Positions 1 through 7,531 of a stretch of 19,273 nucleotides of DNA are shown one piece after another. Location of the stretch: positions 1 to 19,273 of the forward strand of contig CAZMOG010000034.1 in NCBI GenBank assembly GCA_964567845.1, in the 5' to 3' direction. Origin of the DNA: RGIG9079 sp964567845 (GTDB lineage Bacteria > Bacteroidota > Bacteroidia > Bacteroidales > Marinifilaceae). The stretch's first letter is position 1. Every line of letters begins with the position of its first letter. The notes under the pieces are model-generated. The model was not told where the DNA came from. It saw nothing but the letters and a program-made list of their open reading frames with translations, and ran no database searches. The position numbers were made by a program, and so were the translations under genes.

Positions 1-1
1 A

Positions 2-790
2 GGTTATGGCAATGATAGCGTGTATCCATTTGATATTGAGCGTTTTTGTACGATTTTTAAGCAGAATGCCGAGTGTGTGATGTCGAGTATAACACTGCTT
101 CAGAATGCAGGCTATATGGTGCTTTCGGATAATGCCAGAAATAGTTCAAGAGTAGAGTTTTTGGTTAGAGTACATGAACTGAGACAAGGTGATTATTCTG
201 CAAACGAGAGTTTGATTATTGAGTATATTCTGAGAAATTTTCAAGGGGTGTTCAGCCATTTTGTCTATTTTGATGAACAGGAGGTGGCTGATGCATTGGC
301 AATTGACCGAGAGCTTTTGTATCAAATATTTCTGGAGCTTTCCAAGCGTGGAGTGCTGAGTTATGTGCCAGGCGATAATCGTCACGCAATCCGATTTAAT
401 GAACCCAGATTACCGGCAAGTTATATAAATCTGGGCAAGTCAATCTATGAGGATAGAATAAAGGTTTTTAAGGAGCGAATCGATGCAATGTGCAATTATA
501 TCACTTTGACCGGAGTGTGCCGACAGCAGTTCCTGATGGATTATTTCGGTTCAAAGGAGCAATGTGAATGTGGCGTTTGTGATATTTGTATAAGTCGCAA
601 GAAGAGTGTGCTGGGATTCGAGGAGCTTAAAAAAGATACGCTCCGCCTTTTAAAGAACGGAGCGTATGAGTTACATGATTTGCAAAGTACTCTTGATTGT
701 GATAATGAAACTTTTATAAAAGTTCTTCGTGAGCTTTTAGATTCAAAATCAATTGTTTATTACGGGCACTCTGCAGTTATGTTGGCATAG
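2..790 (+). CDS. recQ: RecQ-family ATP-dependent DNA helicase, 3' part only (5' end outside window)
   Basis: The frame is open from base 2, so the gene runs in from upstream; only about 262 C-terminal residues are present and the helicase motor is not visible. Numbering from the valine codon at 20, a RecQ C-terminal zinc site is clear: C167 in 'GVCRQQFLMDYFG', then C182, C184, C187 and C190 in 'CECGVCDIC'. A winged-helix-like segment follows (about 200-250). Before the zinc site lie about 150 residues of mostly helical sequence, as in the short RecQ proteins of Bacteroidota. There is no HRDC domain after the winged helix. RecQ proteins unwind recombination and replication intermediates in the cytoplasm. 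The stop codon is only 6 bases from the stop of the convergent channel gene. The final 160 coding bases contain a perfect hairpin that appears to terminate the opposite-strand operon. The family call is secure; the exact paralogue is not. Confidence 0.85.
   Translation, partial: GYGNDSVYPFDIERFCTIFKQNAECVMSSITLLQNAGYMVLSDNARNSSRVEFLVRVHELRQGDYSANESLIIEYILRNFQGVFSHFVYFDEQEVADALAIDRELLYQIFLELSKRGVLSYVPGDNRHAIRFNEPRLPASYINLGKSIYEDRIKVFKERIDAMCNYITLTGVCRQQFLMDYFGSKEQCECGVCDICISRKKSVLGFEELKKDTLRLLKNGAYELHDLQSTLDCDNETFIKVLRELLDSKSIVYYGHSAVMLA
629..667 (-). terminator. Rho-independent terminator of the queC-queD-queE-mscS operon, embedded in recQ
   Basis: A perfect 10-bp inverted repeat pairs ATACGCTCCG (636-645) with CGGAGCGTAT (658-667), with a 12-base loop that can itself partly pair (CTTT/AAAG). 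Read on the minus strand, the stem is followed at once by C and six T residues (629-634), the classical intrinsic-terminator layout. Read on the plus strand there is no T run after it. It lies about 130 bases past the mscS stop, so the operon mRNA would carry a 3' end antisense to recQ. Confidence 0.72.
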
Positions 791-796
791 TTTCTA

Positions 797-1720
797 TTAC
801 TCTTTTGTAATGTGTACATCCAATTGATTGTATGGAGTGTGCAATTTAGGATCTTCTGTGAAACGTTGGTAAACTTTCTCGTTGATATCGAAATATACGT
901 CCCAATAGTTTGCTCCGTCGGTCCATACACGTACTACAATCTTTACGTTGTGTACATCCAGTGCACTGAGTGCAATAAAGTAATCTGGAGTGGTGTCGAT
1001 CAATTTGTTGCTACGTAGAACCTCGGTGATTATCTCTTTAGCATGGTTGTAATCGTCGCCATATGCAATGCTGAATGTGAAGTCAACTCGGCGTTTTTCC
1101 TCTTTAGAGTAGTTTACCGATGACGATGTTGATAGCGCACCGTTTGGAAGTGTAATCAATTTGTTGTCACCTGTACTGATGATTGTGTTGAAGATTTGAA
1201 TCTCTTTTACGGTTCCTGAGAATCCCTGAGCCTCGATAAAATCTCCAATTCTGAAAGGCTTGAATAGCAGGATCATAACTCCTCCTGCAAAGTTCTGCAA
1301 CGTGCCGCTCAATGCCATACCAATAGCAACGCCGGCAGCTCCAAATAGGGCAATAAATGACGATGTTTCTATTCCTAAAATACTGATAATGATGATTATC
1401 AATGTAAAGTTCAACACAACGCTGACAAGGCTGTTAATGAATCCTGTAAGCGAGGTATCAACATTTTTTCTGATCATCAAATTCTTAACAACCTTCTGAA
1501 GGTGTTTGCAGATCCAGCGTCCAATGAGGAAAACAATGATAGCTGCAATAATCTTACCGCCAAATGCAACTGCAAGGTCGATAAGTTTGTTGATGAATAC
1601 ATTCAAAGCCTCTTGATCAACTTTGCCTTCAGATAGTGTTGCGAAGAGATTTTGTGCAGCCGATGCCATAATATCGCTATCGGTCAATGTGTCTGTTACA
1701 TTCTGAATAGTGTCTTTCAT
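797..1720 (-). CDS. mscS: Small-conductance mechanosensitive channel, MscS family
   Basis: The protein has 307 residues, close to the 286 of E. coli MscS. Transmembrane segments appear at about 51-70, 94-115 and 122-152. The third is the pore helix with the Gly/Ala-rich run characteristic of the family ('GAAGVAIGMALSGTLQNFAGG', about 127-147). It is followed by the conserved 'FKPFRIGDFIEA' entry to the beta domain and by 'LPNGALS'. Family members are inner-membrane heptamers that release solutes when membrane tension rises on hypo-osmotic shock. The gene is last in the minus-strand que operon, 24 bases after the queE stop. No function in queuosine synthesis is implied by this; co-transcription is inferred from the spacing. 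The ATG at 1720 was chosen because it gives a normal N-terminal helix before TM1; no Shine-Dalgarno is visible. Confidence 0.92.
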   Translation of the reverse strand: MKDTIQNVTDTLTDSDIMASAAQNLFATLSEGKVDQEALNVFINKLIDLAVAFGGKIIAAIIVFLIGRWICKHLQKVVKNLMIRKNVDTSLTGFINSLVSVVLNFTLIIIIISILGIETSSFIALFGAAGVAIGMALSGTLQNFAGGVMILLFKPFRIGDFIEAQGFSGTVKEIQIFNTIISTGDNKLITLPNGALSTSSSVNYSKEEKRRVDFTFSIAYGDDYNHAKEIITEVLRSNKLIDTTPDYFIALSALDVHNVKIVVRVWTDGANYWDVYFDINEKVYQRFTEDPKLHTPYNQLDVHITKE

Positions 1721-1744
1721 AATTTTATAATTTTTGAGTATTTG

Positions 1745-2500
1745 TTACTTTCCCGGTATATTTCCAAAGAGTCTTATGTGAAGACGATCACAGAATCGCC
1801 ATCCGTGTTCGATTATAGTATCTAAAATTTCATTGGTCGTTTCTGTCAGTTTTTCACTTTGTGAACCGGCCGGCATAATCAGTATATTTTCAGTTTGTAT
1901 GGCTGGAAGTTGTTCCAGAATTTCCTGAATCTCTTGAATGTCGGATGTTCCGGTAACAACGAATTTCAGTTGTATCTCTTTTTCCTGTTCTTTTGCAAGG
2001 TTTATAAGGTTTGACAGAACAGGAATGTTGATTCTTAATGAGTTGTGCTTTGAGCGAGGAGTCTTGTCCAACGGAGCCGACGATTTTAACTTCGGTGAAA
2101 TGCTTAACAGGTCTATTTGGTTGAAGAATTCGTTGTTGAATATAGTTCCGTTTGTTTCAACAGTAATATGGAAACCCAGCTCTTTCAACTCTTTACATAG
2201 ATTTGTCAGTGGTTGGCATTGAAGCAGAGGTTCCCCTCCGGTAATGACAATGTGTTTTGCTCCTTTTCGAATTTGTTTGATTTTTGCTATGATTTCCGGA
2301 ATTGGGGCAGAGTGTGTGTTGTTTATGCGATATGCAGCATAGGCTGTATCGCACTCTATTGGAGTGAGAGAATCCGCATTCCATGTACAATGCAGATTAC
2401 AACCTGCAACACGTACAAAAACCGATGGAACTCCTGTCAGTTTGCCCTCGCCCTGAATTGTTACAAAAATATCGTCGGTTGCTAAAACTATTTGCTCCAT
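1745..2500 (-). CDS. queE: 7-carboxy-7-deazaguanine synthase (radical SAM), with unusual cluster-cysteine spacing
   Basis: QueE rearranges 6-carboxy-tetrahydropterin to 7-carboxy-7-deazaguanine, using S-adenosylmethionine and a [4Fe-4S] cluster. Visible family marks in 251 residues are 'FVTIQGEG' near the N-terminus, 'GGEPLLQ' (the SAM-binding GGE), 'ETNGT' and 'ISPK'. The expected CX3CX2C cluster motif is altered. C34 and C38 are in 'GCNLHC', but the third position is Asn ('CTWN'), and the next cysteine, C50, comes 11 residues later in 'ECDT', where the usual Cys-Asp-Thr context is retained. The motif therefore reads CX3CX11C, as if a 9-residue loop had been inserted before the last ligand. 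The start overlaps the queD stop by 13 bases, and queC and queD lie just upstream, which strongly supports the pathway assignment. Confidence 0.88.
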   Translation of the reverse strand: MEQIVLATDDIFVTIQGEGKLTGVPSVFVRVAGCNLHCTWNADSLTPIECDTAYAAYRINNTHSAPIPEIIAKIKQIRKGAKHIVITGGEPLLQCQPLTNLCKELKELGFHITVETNGTIFNNEFFNQIDLLSISPKLKSSAPLDKTPRSKHNSLRINIPVLSNLINLAKEQEKEIQLKFVVTGTSDIQEIQEILEQLPAIQTENILIMPAGSQSEKLTETTNEILDTIIEHGWRFCDRLHIRLFGNIPGK

Positions 2501-3000
2501 TCCTCAATAATTGCGCTGCTGTATTTAATATCTTCAACTCCAAATTTAGCCCAATCGAGATCTTCGCGAAAAGCCTCGGCATATCCGGTGGCAGTTTCGT
2601 GAACACGTATACTGCTGATTTGAACATGGCCCTCGCCATTGACACGGGGCATTTCTTGTATGATTTTGTCGGCAAGTTTAAGGAAGAGTAGCGCAAACCC
2701 CTCGGCCGATGGAGATACAGGTATTTCAACAACTCTTTTGTTGTATTGATAGACAAATTTTTTGAATTCGTCACTCTCTTTATCCCATAGAATGTAAGAG
2801 TGGTCGAAACTATCTATCAGTTCCTTAATCTTTGCGAGACGAGCAAAATCGGTAATCATGTAGCCATCATCCAGTTTGTTTGAGGTTAAGAATACCTCCA
2901 CAATGTATGAGTGGCCATGAATATTTTCACGACAACGCTCAGAGGTGCAGTTACGGACTATGTGTGCCCCTTCGAATTTGAATAGTTTCCTTATTATCAT
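2488..3000 (-). CDS. queD: 6-carboxy-5,6,7,8-tetrahydropterin synthase (QueD/PTPS fold)
   Basis: QueD converts dihydroneopterin triphosphate to 6-carboxy-tetrahydropterin, the step before QueE. The 170-residue reading starts 'MIIRKLFKFEGAH'. The zinc ligands are visible as H13 and the 'HGH' pair H28/H30, with candidate catalytic cysteines C18 and C23 between them. 'FDHS' and the late 'VHETATGYA' segment carry the conserved His and Glu. It is longer than the about 120-residue E. coli enzyme, mainly through an insertion in the middle and a C-terminal tail. I chose the ATG at 3000 because it lies 2 bases after the queC stop and gives a standard N-terminus. An in-frame ATG at 3030 would add ten residues and overlap queC. 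Its 3' end overlaps the queE start by 13 bases, suggesting translational coupling. Confidence 0.9.
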   Translation of the reverse strand: MIIRKLFKFEGAHIVRNCTSERCRENIHGHSYIVEVFLTSNKLDDGYMITDFARLAKIKELIDSFDHSYILWDKESDEFKKFVYQYNKRVVEIPVSPSAEGFALLFLKLADKIIQEMPRVNGEGHVQISSIRVHETATGYAEAFREDLDWAKFGVEDIKYSSAIIEEWSK

Positions 3001-3002
3001 AA

Positions 3003-3674
3003 TTACTTGTTTACCAATGGATCTATGCAACCTGCCTGTTTGAAGGCTTCAGCTCTGAGCAGACAACTGTCGCAGGTTCCACATGGGGTTTCATGGCCAC
3101 GATAACAACTCCATGTATCGCCATAATCGACTCCGAGTTTCACTCCTAAGGCAATTTCGTCGGCTTTGGTCATGTTCATGAAAGGAGCATGAATCTTTAT
3201 TGGTTGTTTCTTTTCTACACCAAGTACAGTTCCTTGGTTTATAGCGTTTTCCATTGCAATGATAAACTCTTCACGACAATCAATATAACCCGAATAATCA
3301 ACCTGACTCACTCCAATGAAGATGTCGGTTATATCCATTGCATCGGCATACGATGCCGCAATGGACAAGAATACCATGTTTCGTGCCGGAACGTATGTGT
3401 CGGGAATATCGGTACGATTAATGTTGCCATCCTCAATCTCCATATTGGTGTCGGTTAGCGAACAACCATCCCATGTGTTGAGTGGTACGTTTATTATTTT
3501 ATGAGACTTGGCACCCGCCTTGATTGCAATCTGCTTTGCACATTCAAGCTCTTTATCATGCTTTTGTCCATACAAAAAGGTTAATGCATACACTTCGTAT
3601 CCCTGACTCTTTGCAAGGTATAGTGCGGTTGTTGAATCCAAACCACCTGATAATAATACAATTGCTCTTTTCAT
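3003..3674 (-). CDS. queC: 7-cyano-7-deazaguanine (preQ0) synthase
   Basis: QueC converts 7-carboxy-7-deazaguanine to preQ0 using ATP and ammonia, completing the route encoded by this operon. The 223-residue protein starts 'MKRAIVLLSGGLDSTT', an N-type ATP pyrophosphatase PP-loop (SGGLDS, 9-14). 'YVPARNMVFLS' and 'GVSQVDYSGY' are family motifs. Four zinc-binding cysteines lie near the C-terminus (C190, C198, C201, C204). The ATG at 3674 was preferred over an in-frame TTG at 3698, which would place non-family residues before the first strand. It is the first gene of the operon. FolE upstream and QueF/Tgt/QueA downstream in the pathway are not in this window, so whether the end product is queuosine or another 7-deazaguanine cannot be decided here. 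Confidence 0.95.
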   Translation of the reverse strand: MKRAIVLLSGGLDSTTALYLAKSQGYEVYALTFLYGQKHDKELECAKQIAIKAGAKSHKIINVPLNTWDGCSLTDTNMEIEDGNINRTDIPDTYVPARNMVFLSIAASYADAMDITDIFIGVSQVDYSGYIDCREEFIIAMENAINQGTVLGVEKKQPIKIHAPFMNMTKADEIALGVKLGVDYGDTWSCYRGHETPCGTCDSCLLRAEAFKQAGCIDPLVNK

Positions 3675-3695
3675 TATTGATAATTGTTTGTGGTG

Positions 3696-3703
3696 CAAAA
3701 GTA
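3696..3703 (-). promoter_or_regulatory. Bacteroidota -7 promoter element for the que operon
   Basis: The minus strand reads TACTTTTG, matching TAnnTTTG. Transcription would start near 3691, leaving a leader of about 16 bases before the queC ATG. That leader is too short for a preQ1 riboswitch, and none is seen. No good -33 TTTG is found at the right distance. Confidence 0.5.
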
Positions 3704-3780
3704 GTGAATTTTAATGTAGAATTTTGTAACTTGCGCCCTGTTTTTTCAGAGAAAACACAAGGATTAAAATTTGTTTGTAA

Positions 3781-4941
3781 ATGTCTAATATAGAGAGATA
3801 TTCAGAAAAACTTAGAGTTATTGAGCAGGCAGGAAGTTATCGTCGATTGCATAATGTTGAGCATAATGGTTTCCTGATTAACGATTCAGGTGAAGAGTTG
3901 TTGAACTTGTCATCGAATGATTATCTTGGTCTTGCTTCGAATCCGAATCTGTTAGAGGATTTTCATAAAAGATTGGATGTTAAGAGTATGACATTCAGCG
4001 CATCTTCATCAAGATTGTTGTCGGGTAATCATGCTCATTATGCACTATTGGAAGAGGATTTGGCTGACCTTTATGGTAAAGAGTCTGCTTTGGTTTTCAA
4101 TTCAGGTTATCATGCCAATGTAGGTATTTTACCGGCACTTGCAGGTAAACGCGATTTGATTATTGCAGATAAGGCGGTTGATGCAAGCCTTATTGATGGA
4201 ATGCGTTTGTGTGAGTCTGAGTTGATGCGTTTCAACCATCTGGAATACGAGGATTTGCGTTATATTTTAAGCCGAGAACGTGAGCGTTTCGAGAATGTTT
4301 TTGTCGTGAGCGAGGCTATTTTTGGGATGAGCGGTGATTTGGCTGATTTGCAGCAATTATGCGAGATTAAGCGCGAATTCGATACATTTCTATACATTGA
4401 CGAGGGCCATGCAGTAGGTGTTCGTGGAACCAATGGATTGGGACTTTGTGAAGAGCAGGGATGTATTGATGAGATAGATTTTATTATCGGTAGTTTCGGA
4501 AAGGCGTTAGCTTCGGTAGGAGCATTTCTTGTATGTAATAAACTATTCCACGATTACCTTGTCAATACTCAAAGAACGTTGATTTATCCAACTGCGTTGC
4601 CTCCAATCAATGTTGCATGGACAAGGTATGTGTTAAATCGACTACCGGAGTTTTATGATATGCGTATAAGACTCATGGATTTGGCTGCAGAGTTGCGCGA
4701 GGTGTTGCATGAAAAGGGATTCCAGACATTAGGCGATTCGCATATAATTCCCATGATTTGTGGCGAGAACGAAGTGGCTGTCGAGATGCATGAGTTGTTG
4801 CGGAGCAATGGCTTTTATGCAGTATCGGTACACTATCCGACAGTTCCAAAAGGGAAATCAATGATTCGACTATCTCTAAATGCAGCAATTCCCGACGAGG
4901 AGTATAGTTGTCTTGTCGATTTTTTGCGTTGTTTAGAGTGA
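3781..4941 (+). CDS. bioF: 8-amino-7-oxononanoate synthase-like alpha-oxoamine synthase (PLP enzyme)
   Basis: The 386-residue length fits BioF (E. coli 384), the enzyme that joins pimeloyl thioester and alanine in biotin synthesis. Family marks are 'LSSNDYLGLAS' (43-53), 'RLLSGNHAHYALLEEDLA', 'FNSGYHAN' and 'DEGHAVG' (207-213, usually DEAH). The Schiff-base lysine is K241 in 'GSFGKALASVGAF', and 'RLSLNA' is near the end. One conserved residue is missing. The histidine that stacks on the PLP ring, normally in '-SHASL-', is Asp here (D134 in 'KAVDASLIDG'). The gene is alone: no bioA, bioC, bioD or bioB is next to it. It is divergent from queC across 106 bases. The alternatives are another family member (2-amino-3-ketobutyrate ligase or serine palmitoyltransferase), which the N-terminal and central motifs fit less well. 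No canonical promoter was found; TAAAATTTG (3765-3773) is one base too wide. Confidence 0.75.
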   Translation: MSNIERYSEKLRVIEQAGSYRRLHNVEHNGFLINDSGEELLNLSSNDYLGLASNPNLLEDFHKRLDVKSMTFSASSSRLLSGNHAHYALLEEDLADLYGKESALVFNSGYHANVGILPALAGKRDLIIADKAVDASLIDGMRLCESELMRFNHLEYEDLRYILSRERERFENVFVVSEAIFGMSGDLADLQQLCEIKREFDTFLYIDEGHAVGVRGTNGLGLCEEQGCIDEIDFIIGSFGKALASVGAFLVCNKLFHDYLVNTQRTLIYPTALPPINVAWTRYVLNRLPEFYDMRIRLMDLAAELREVLHEKGFQTLGDSHIIPMICGENEVAVEMHELLRSNGFYAVSVHYPTVPKGKSMIRLSLNAAIPDEEYSCLVDFLRCLE

Positions 4942-4980
4942 TTTTAAGATTTGTTAAGTTAATAGTTGGTATAAATGGAT

Positions 4981-4988
4981 TAACTTTG
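4981..4988 (+). promoter_or_regulatory. Bacteroidota -7 element upstream of the small secreted protein gene
   Basis: TAACTTTG matches TAnnTTTG. The predicted start near 4993 gives an A-rich leader of about 40 bases before the ATG at 5034. A TTTG at 4950-4953 is too far upstream to serve as a normal -33 element. Confidence 0.45.
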
Positions 4989-5033
4989 CCATTGTTAACA
5001 GAAAAATGAATAAAAACTTAAATATTGAAAACT

Positions 5034-5621
5034 ATGAAGAAACTTATTTTCTTGAGTGCAATTATCTGTTTTTGCGCAATTGGTAATGCAGAGGCACAAA
5101 AAGTTGACAAAAAGGCTTTGAAGGCCGAGGCTGCACGTTTGGATTCTATCAAGGGTGCAAATGCACGTAATGCGATTAACGAGCACTTATGGCAATTGAA
5201 TGCATCTACAATGACTTTGATTAAAGAGACTGCATCTTCAAGTATCAATCCTGTATTGAGTCAAAATTTAAATCCTGACCTTTCAACAACCGTTAGTAGT
5301 TTCATTATGGCTGGAACTAATGGTTTGATGGTTACAGACTATTTTAACCGTGATCCAAAGGAGTATTACTACTTTAAGGAGGGTGCATTCCAGGGAACTA
5401 TTCAGAATGATGTTTTCAAACAGGATAAGAAGGGTAAGATTACCTTGAAGTTCGAGTTGAAACTAACAAAGGAGAATGGTCTTCCGGTAGGTGCTGTTAT
5501 TCCATGTGTTTTGACAGTTGAACCAAACTCTAATGAAGCGAAGATTGTTTTCGAGTTTACAGAGTATGAGTATGAGCTGCAGTTCAAGGGAACTGTTACC
5601 AACTATGTTCCGGCAAATTAA
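5034..5621 (+). CDS. Secreted/periplasmic protein of unknown function (resembles DUF4251)
   Basis: The protein has 195 residues. It starts with a clear signal peptide: two lysines, a hydrophobic core (4-17) and a likely cleavage at AEA|Q (21/22). The next 60 residues are helical and charged. The rest (about 85-195) is beta-rich, with 'GTIQNDVFKQDKKGKITLKFEL' and a closing 'ELQFKGTV'. That layout resembles the Bacteroidota DUF4251 proteins, but I make this match from memory of the pattern and it is tentative. There is no lipobox, since the cysteines in the signal sequence are not followed by a lipoprotein-like N-terminus. The ATG at 5034 was chosen over an in-frame TTG at 5025 because it begins a standard signal peptide. 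The gene stands alone, with its own promoter element and a strong terminator. Confidence 0.7.
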   Translation: MKKLIFLSAIICFCAIGNAEAQKVDKKALKAEAARLDSIKGANARNAINEHLWQLNASTMTLIKETASSSINPVLSQNLNPDLSTTVSSFIMAGTNGLMVTDYFNRDPKEYYYFKEGAFQGTIQNDVFKQDKKGKITLKFELKLTKENGLPVGAVIPCVLTVEPNSNEAKIVFEFTEYEYELQFKGTVTNYVPAN

Positions 5622-5623
5622 TT

Positions 5624-5635
5624 AGTTAGGAGATT
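5624..5635 (+). repeat. Single AGTTAGGAG-type intergenic unit
   Basis: AGTTAGGAGATT begins two bases after the stop codon of the small secreted protein gene. It shares the AGTTAGGAG core with the units after the GH2 gene and before the peptidase gene. Alone it would be unremarkable; it is listed because of the shared core and orientation. Confidence 0.4.
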
Positions 5636-5676
5636 GCGGCACTGCGAAACGGTGGCGAACTGAATAACATGATGGG

Positions 5677-5711
5677 GCTGTCTAACATTGCGTTAGACAG
5701 CTTCATTTTTT
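5677..5711 (+). terminator. Rho-independent terminator after the small secreted protein gene
   Basis: GCTGTCTAAC (5677-5686) pairs perfectly with GTTAGACAGC (5692-5701) around a five-base loop and is followed by TTCA and a run of T (5706-5712). The T run reaches the topB stop codon on the other strand. In the minus direction no T run follows the stem, so it acts on plus-strand transcripts only. Confidence 0.85.
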
Positions 5712-7531
5712 TAGTGGAGTTTTTGGGCGCCAATGTCGTTGCGGACACGCCAGGTTATGTTCCACACCATTTCACGAAGCTCTTTGATAAAGTCGGCAGC
5801 GGCATACTCCTTCTTTTCAATTTTACGCAGTTTAGCCTCCCATTGTCCTGTCAGCTCTGCCGATTTAAGCAACTCATCCTTGATGGTATCGATAAGCTCC
5901 AATCCGGTTTGTGTGGCTATAAGGTTTTTGCGCTCTTTGCGAATGTAGCCTCGCTTAAAGAGAGTTTCAATTATGGCTGCACGAGTAGATGGACGTCCAA
6001 TTCCATTCTCCTTTAGTGCATCGCGCAGTTCATCGTTTTCCACAAGTTTTCCGGCAGTCTCCATAGTGCGAAGCAGGGTAGCCTCGGTATATGGTTTTGG
6101 GGGCTGGGTCTGTCGTTTTTGCAAATCAGGTGTGTGTGGACCCGATTCCCCTTTTACGAATAGGGGAAGTCCTTTCTCATCGTCGCTCTCGTTATTGACC
6201 AACTCCTGTTGATTGATAGGCTGAACAACGTTTGGAGTATCCTCTTTTTGGAATACTATGTGCCAGGCCGGATCAATTATAACCTTGCCCGAGGTTTTGA
6301 ATTCAACTTTGTTTGCCTCCCCTAAAACAGTTGTTGTATTGAAGGTACAGTCCGGATAGAACGACGCTATGAAACGACGTGCAATCAGGTCATAGACCAT
6401 CTTCTCCATGTCGGTCATACCGCTTGGGGTTACATTTGTCGGTATAATTGCATGGTGGTCGGTAACCTTGCTGTTATCAAATACCTTTTTCGATTTCTGC
6501 AGCTTTTTGCCTCGAAGCGGATCCAGATATTTGATGTAACTCTTTGGCAGAGCGTTTAGTATGGCTCCACATTTAGGGTATATATCCTCGCTCAGAAATG
6601 TTGTGTCAACACGTGGATAGGTTGTCCACTTCTTTTCATAGAGTGATTGAATTGTCTTTAAGGTATCGTCGGCCGAGAATCCGAATTTTTTATTGCACTC
6701 AACCTGAAGTGAGGTCAAATCAAACAGGCGAGGGGGTGCCTCTTTACCCTTTTTTTCAGTTACCGATGTTACAACAAAGGGAGCTTGTTTTATCTTTTCA
6801 AGCAACTCTTGTGCCTCTTCCGGAGAGTCGAATTTTCCCTTTGTTGAGTTGAATGTAACATTGCGATAGATAGTTTTCAACTCCCAATAATCTTTGGGTA
6901 TAAAGTTCTCAATTTCACGCTGACGGTTTACAATCAGGGCGAGAGTAGGGGTCTGCACACGACCAATTGAGAGAATCTGCTTTTCACGTCCGTAACGCAG
7001 TGTGTATGCACGTGTAGCATTCATTCCCAAGAGCCAGTCGCCGATTGAACGTGAAAGTCCTGCTTGGTAGAGTGAATCGAACTCCTCTTGTGTTTTAAGC
7101 TTTTCAAATCCCTCTCTGATGGCTTCGTCGGTAAGCGATGAGATCCACAATCTTTTCACCGGACACTTTGCTCCGCTCTTTTGGATTACCCAGCGTTGAA
7201 TCAGCTCTCCCTCCTGACCGGCATCGCCACAGTTGATAATCAACTCCGCCTTTTTGTAAAGTTCGGTGATTATCTCGAATTGTTTCTCAATGCCCTTGTC
7301 GTTTATCAGTTTTATGCCGAAGCGTTGAGGAAACATTGGAAGTATATCCATGCGCCAGCTTTTCCACGTCTGATCATAGTCGTGAGGCTCCTTCAGGGTA
7401 CACAAATGGCCGAAGGTCCAGGTTACCTGGTAACCGTTACCCTCGTAGTATCCGTTGCGCCTGCTTGTTGCGCCCAATACATTTGCTATACTTTGTGCCA
7501 CACTTGGCTTCTCGGCTATACAGACTATCAT
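5711..7531 (-). CDS. topB: DNA topoisomerase III (type IA)
   Basis: The enzyme passes single DNA strands through a transient break and often works with RecQ helicases. The Toprim domain opens 'MIVCIAEKPSVAQSIA', with the catalytic Glu at E7. Its acidic motif is 'DAGQEGEL' (103-110), so the second Asp of the usual DxD is Gly, as in the TopB/TraE branch, and the usual Arg is Gln. 'SIGRVQTPTL' (188-197) follows, and the active-site tyrosine is Y305 in 'TTYPRVDTTF'. 'KENGIGRPSTRA' is present near the C-terminus. At 606 residues it ends without the zinc-ribbon tail carried by many about 700-residue plasmid or conjugative-element copies, so it looks like a chromosomal housekeeping enzyme. Its ATG overlaps the TGA of the upstream transporter as ATGA, implying translational coupling. 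Confidence 0.95.
   Translation of the reverse strand: MIVCIAEKPSVAQSIANVLGATSRRNGYYEGNGYQVTWTFGHLCTLKEPHDYDQTWKSWRMDILPMFPQRFGIKLINDKGIEKQFEIITELYKKAELIINCGDAGQEGELIQRWVIQKSGAKCPVKRLWISSLTDEAIREGFEKLKTQEEFDSLYQAGLSRSIGDWLLGMNATRAYTLRYGREKQILSIGRVQTPTLALIVNRQREIENFIPKDYWELKTIYRNVTFNSTKGKFDSPEEAQELLEKIKQAPFVVTSVTEKKGKEAPPRLFDLTSLQVECNKKFGFSADDTLKTIQSLYEKKWTTYPRVDTTFLSEDIYPKCGAILNALPKSYIKYLDPLRGKKLQKSKKVFDNSKVTDHHAIIPTNVTPSGMTDMEKMVYDLIARRFIASFYPDCTFNTTTVLGEANKVEFKTSGKVIIDPAWHIVFQKEDTPNVVQPINQQELVNNESDDEKGLPLFVKGESGPHTPDLQKRQTQPPKPYTEATLLRTMETAGKLVENDELRDALKENGIGRPSTRAAIIETLFKRGYIRKERKNLIATQTGLELIDTIKDELLKSAELTGQWEAKLRKIEKKEYAAADFIKELREMVWNITWRVRNDIGAQKLH

Noticed and set aside
100..790. Inverted domain order in RecQ (winged helix before zinc site)
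   Set aside because: On closer reading a winged-helix-like segment also follows the zinc cysteines, so the order is normal with an extra helical region upstream, as in other Bacteroidota RecQ proteins.
2397..2774. 125-codon open frame on the minus strand overlapping queD and queE in another frame
   Set aside because: It lies entirely across two well-supported que genes and shows no family motif.
3675..3780. Possible preQ1 riboswitch upstream of queC
   Set aside because: The predicted leader is about 16 bases and I see no preQ1-type pseudoknot pattern (a C-rich loop followed by an A-rich tail) in the divergent spacer on either strand.
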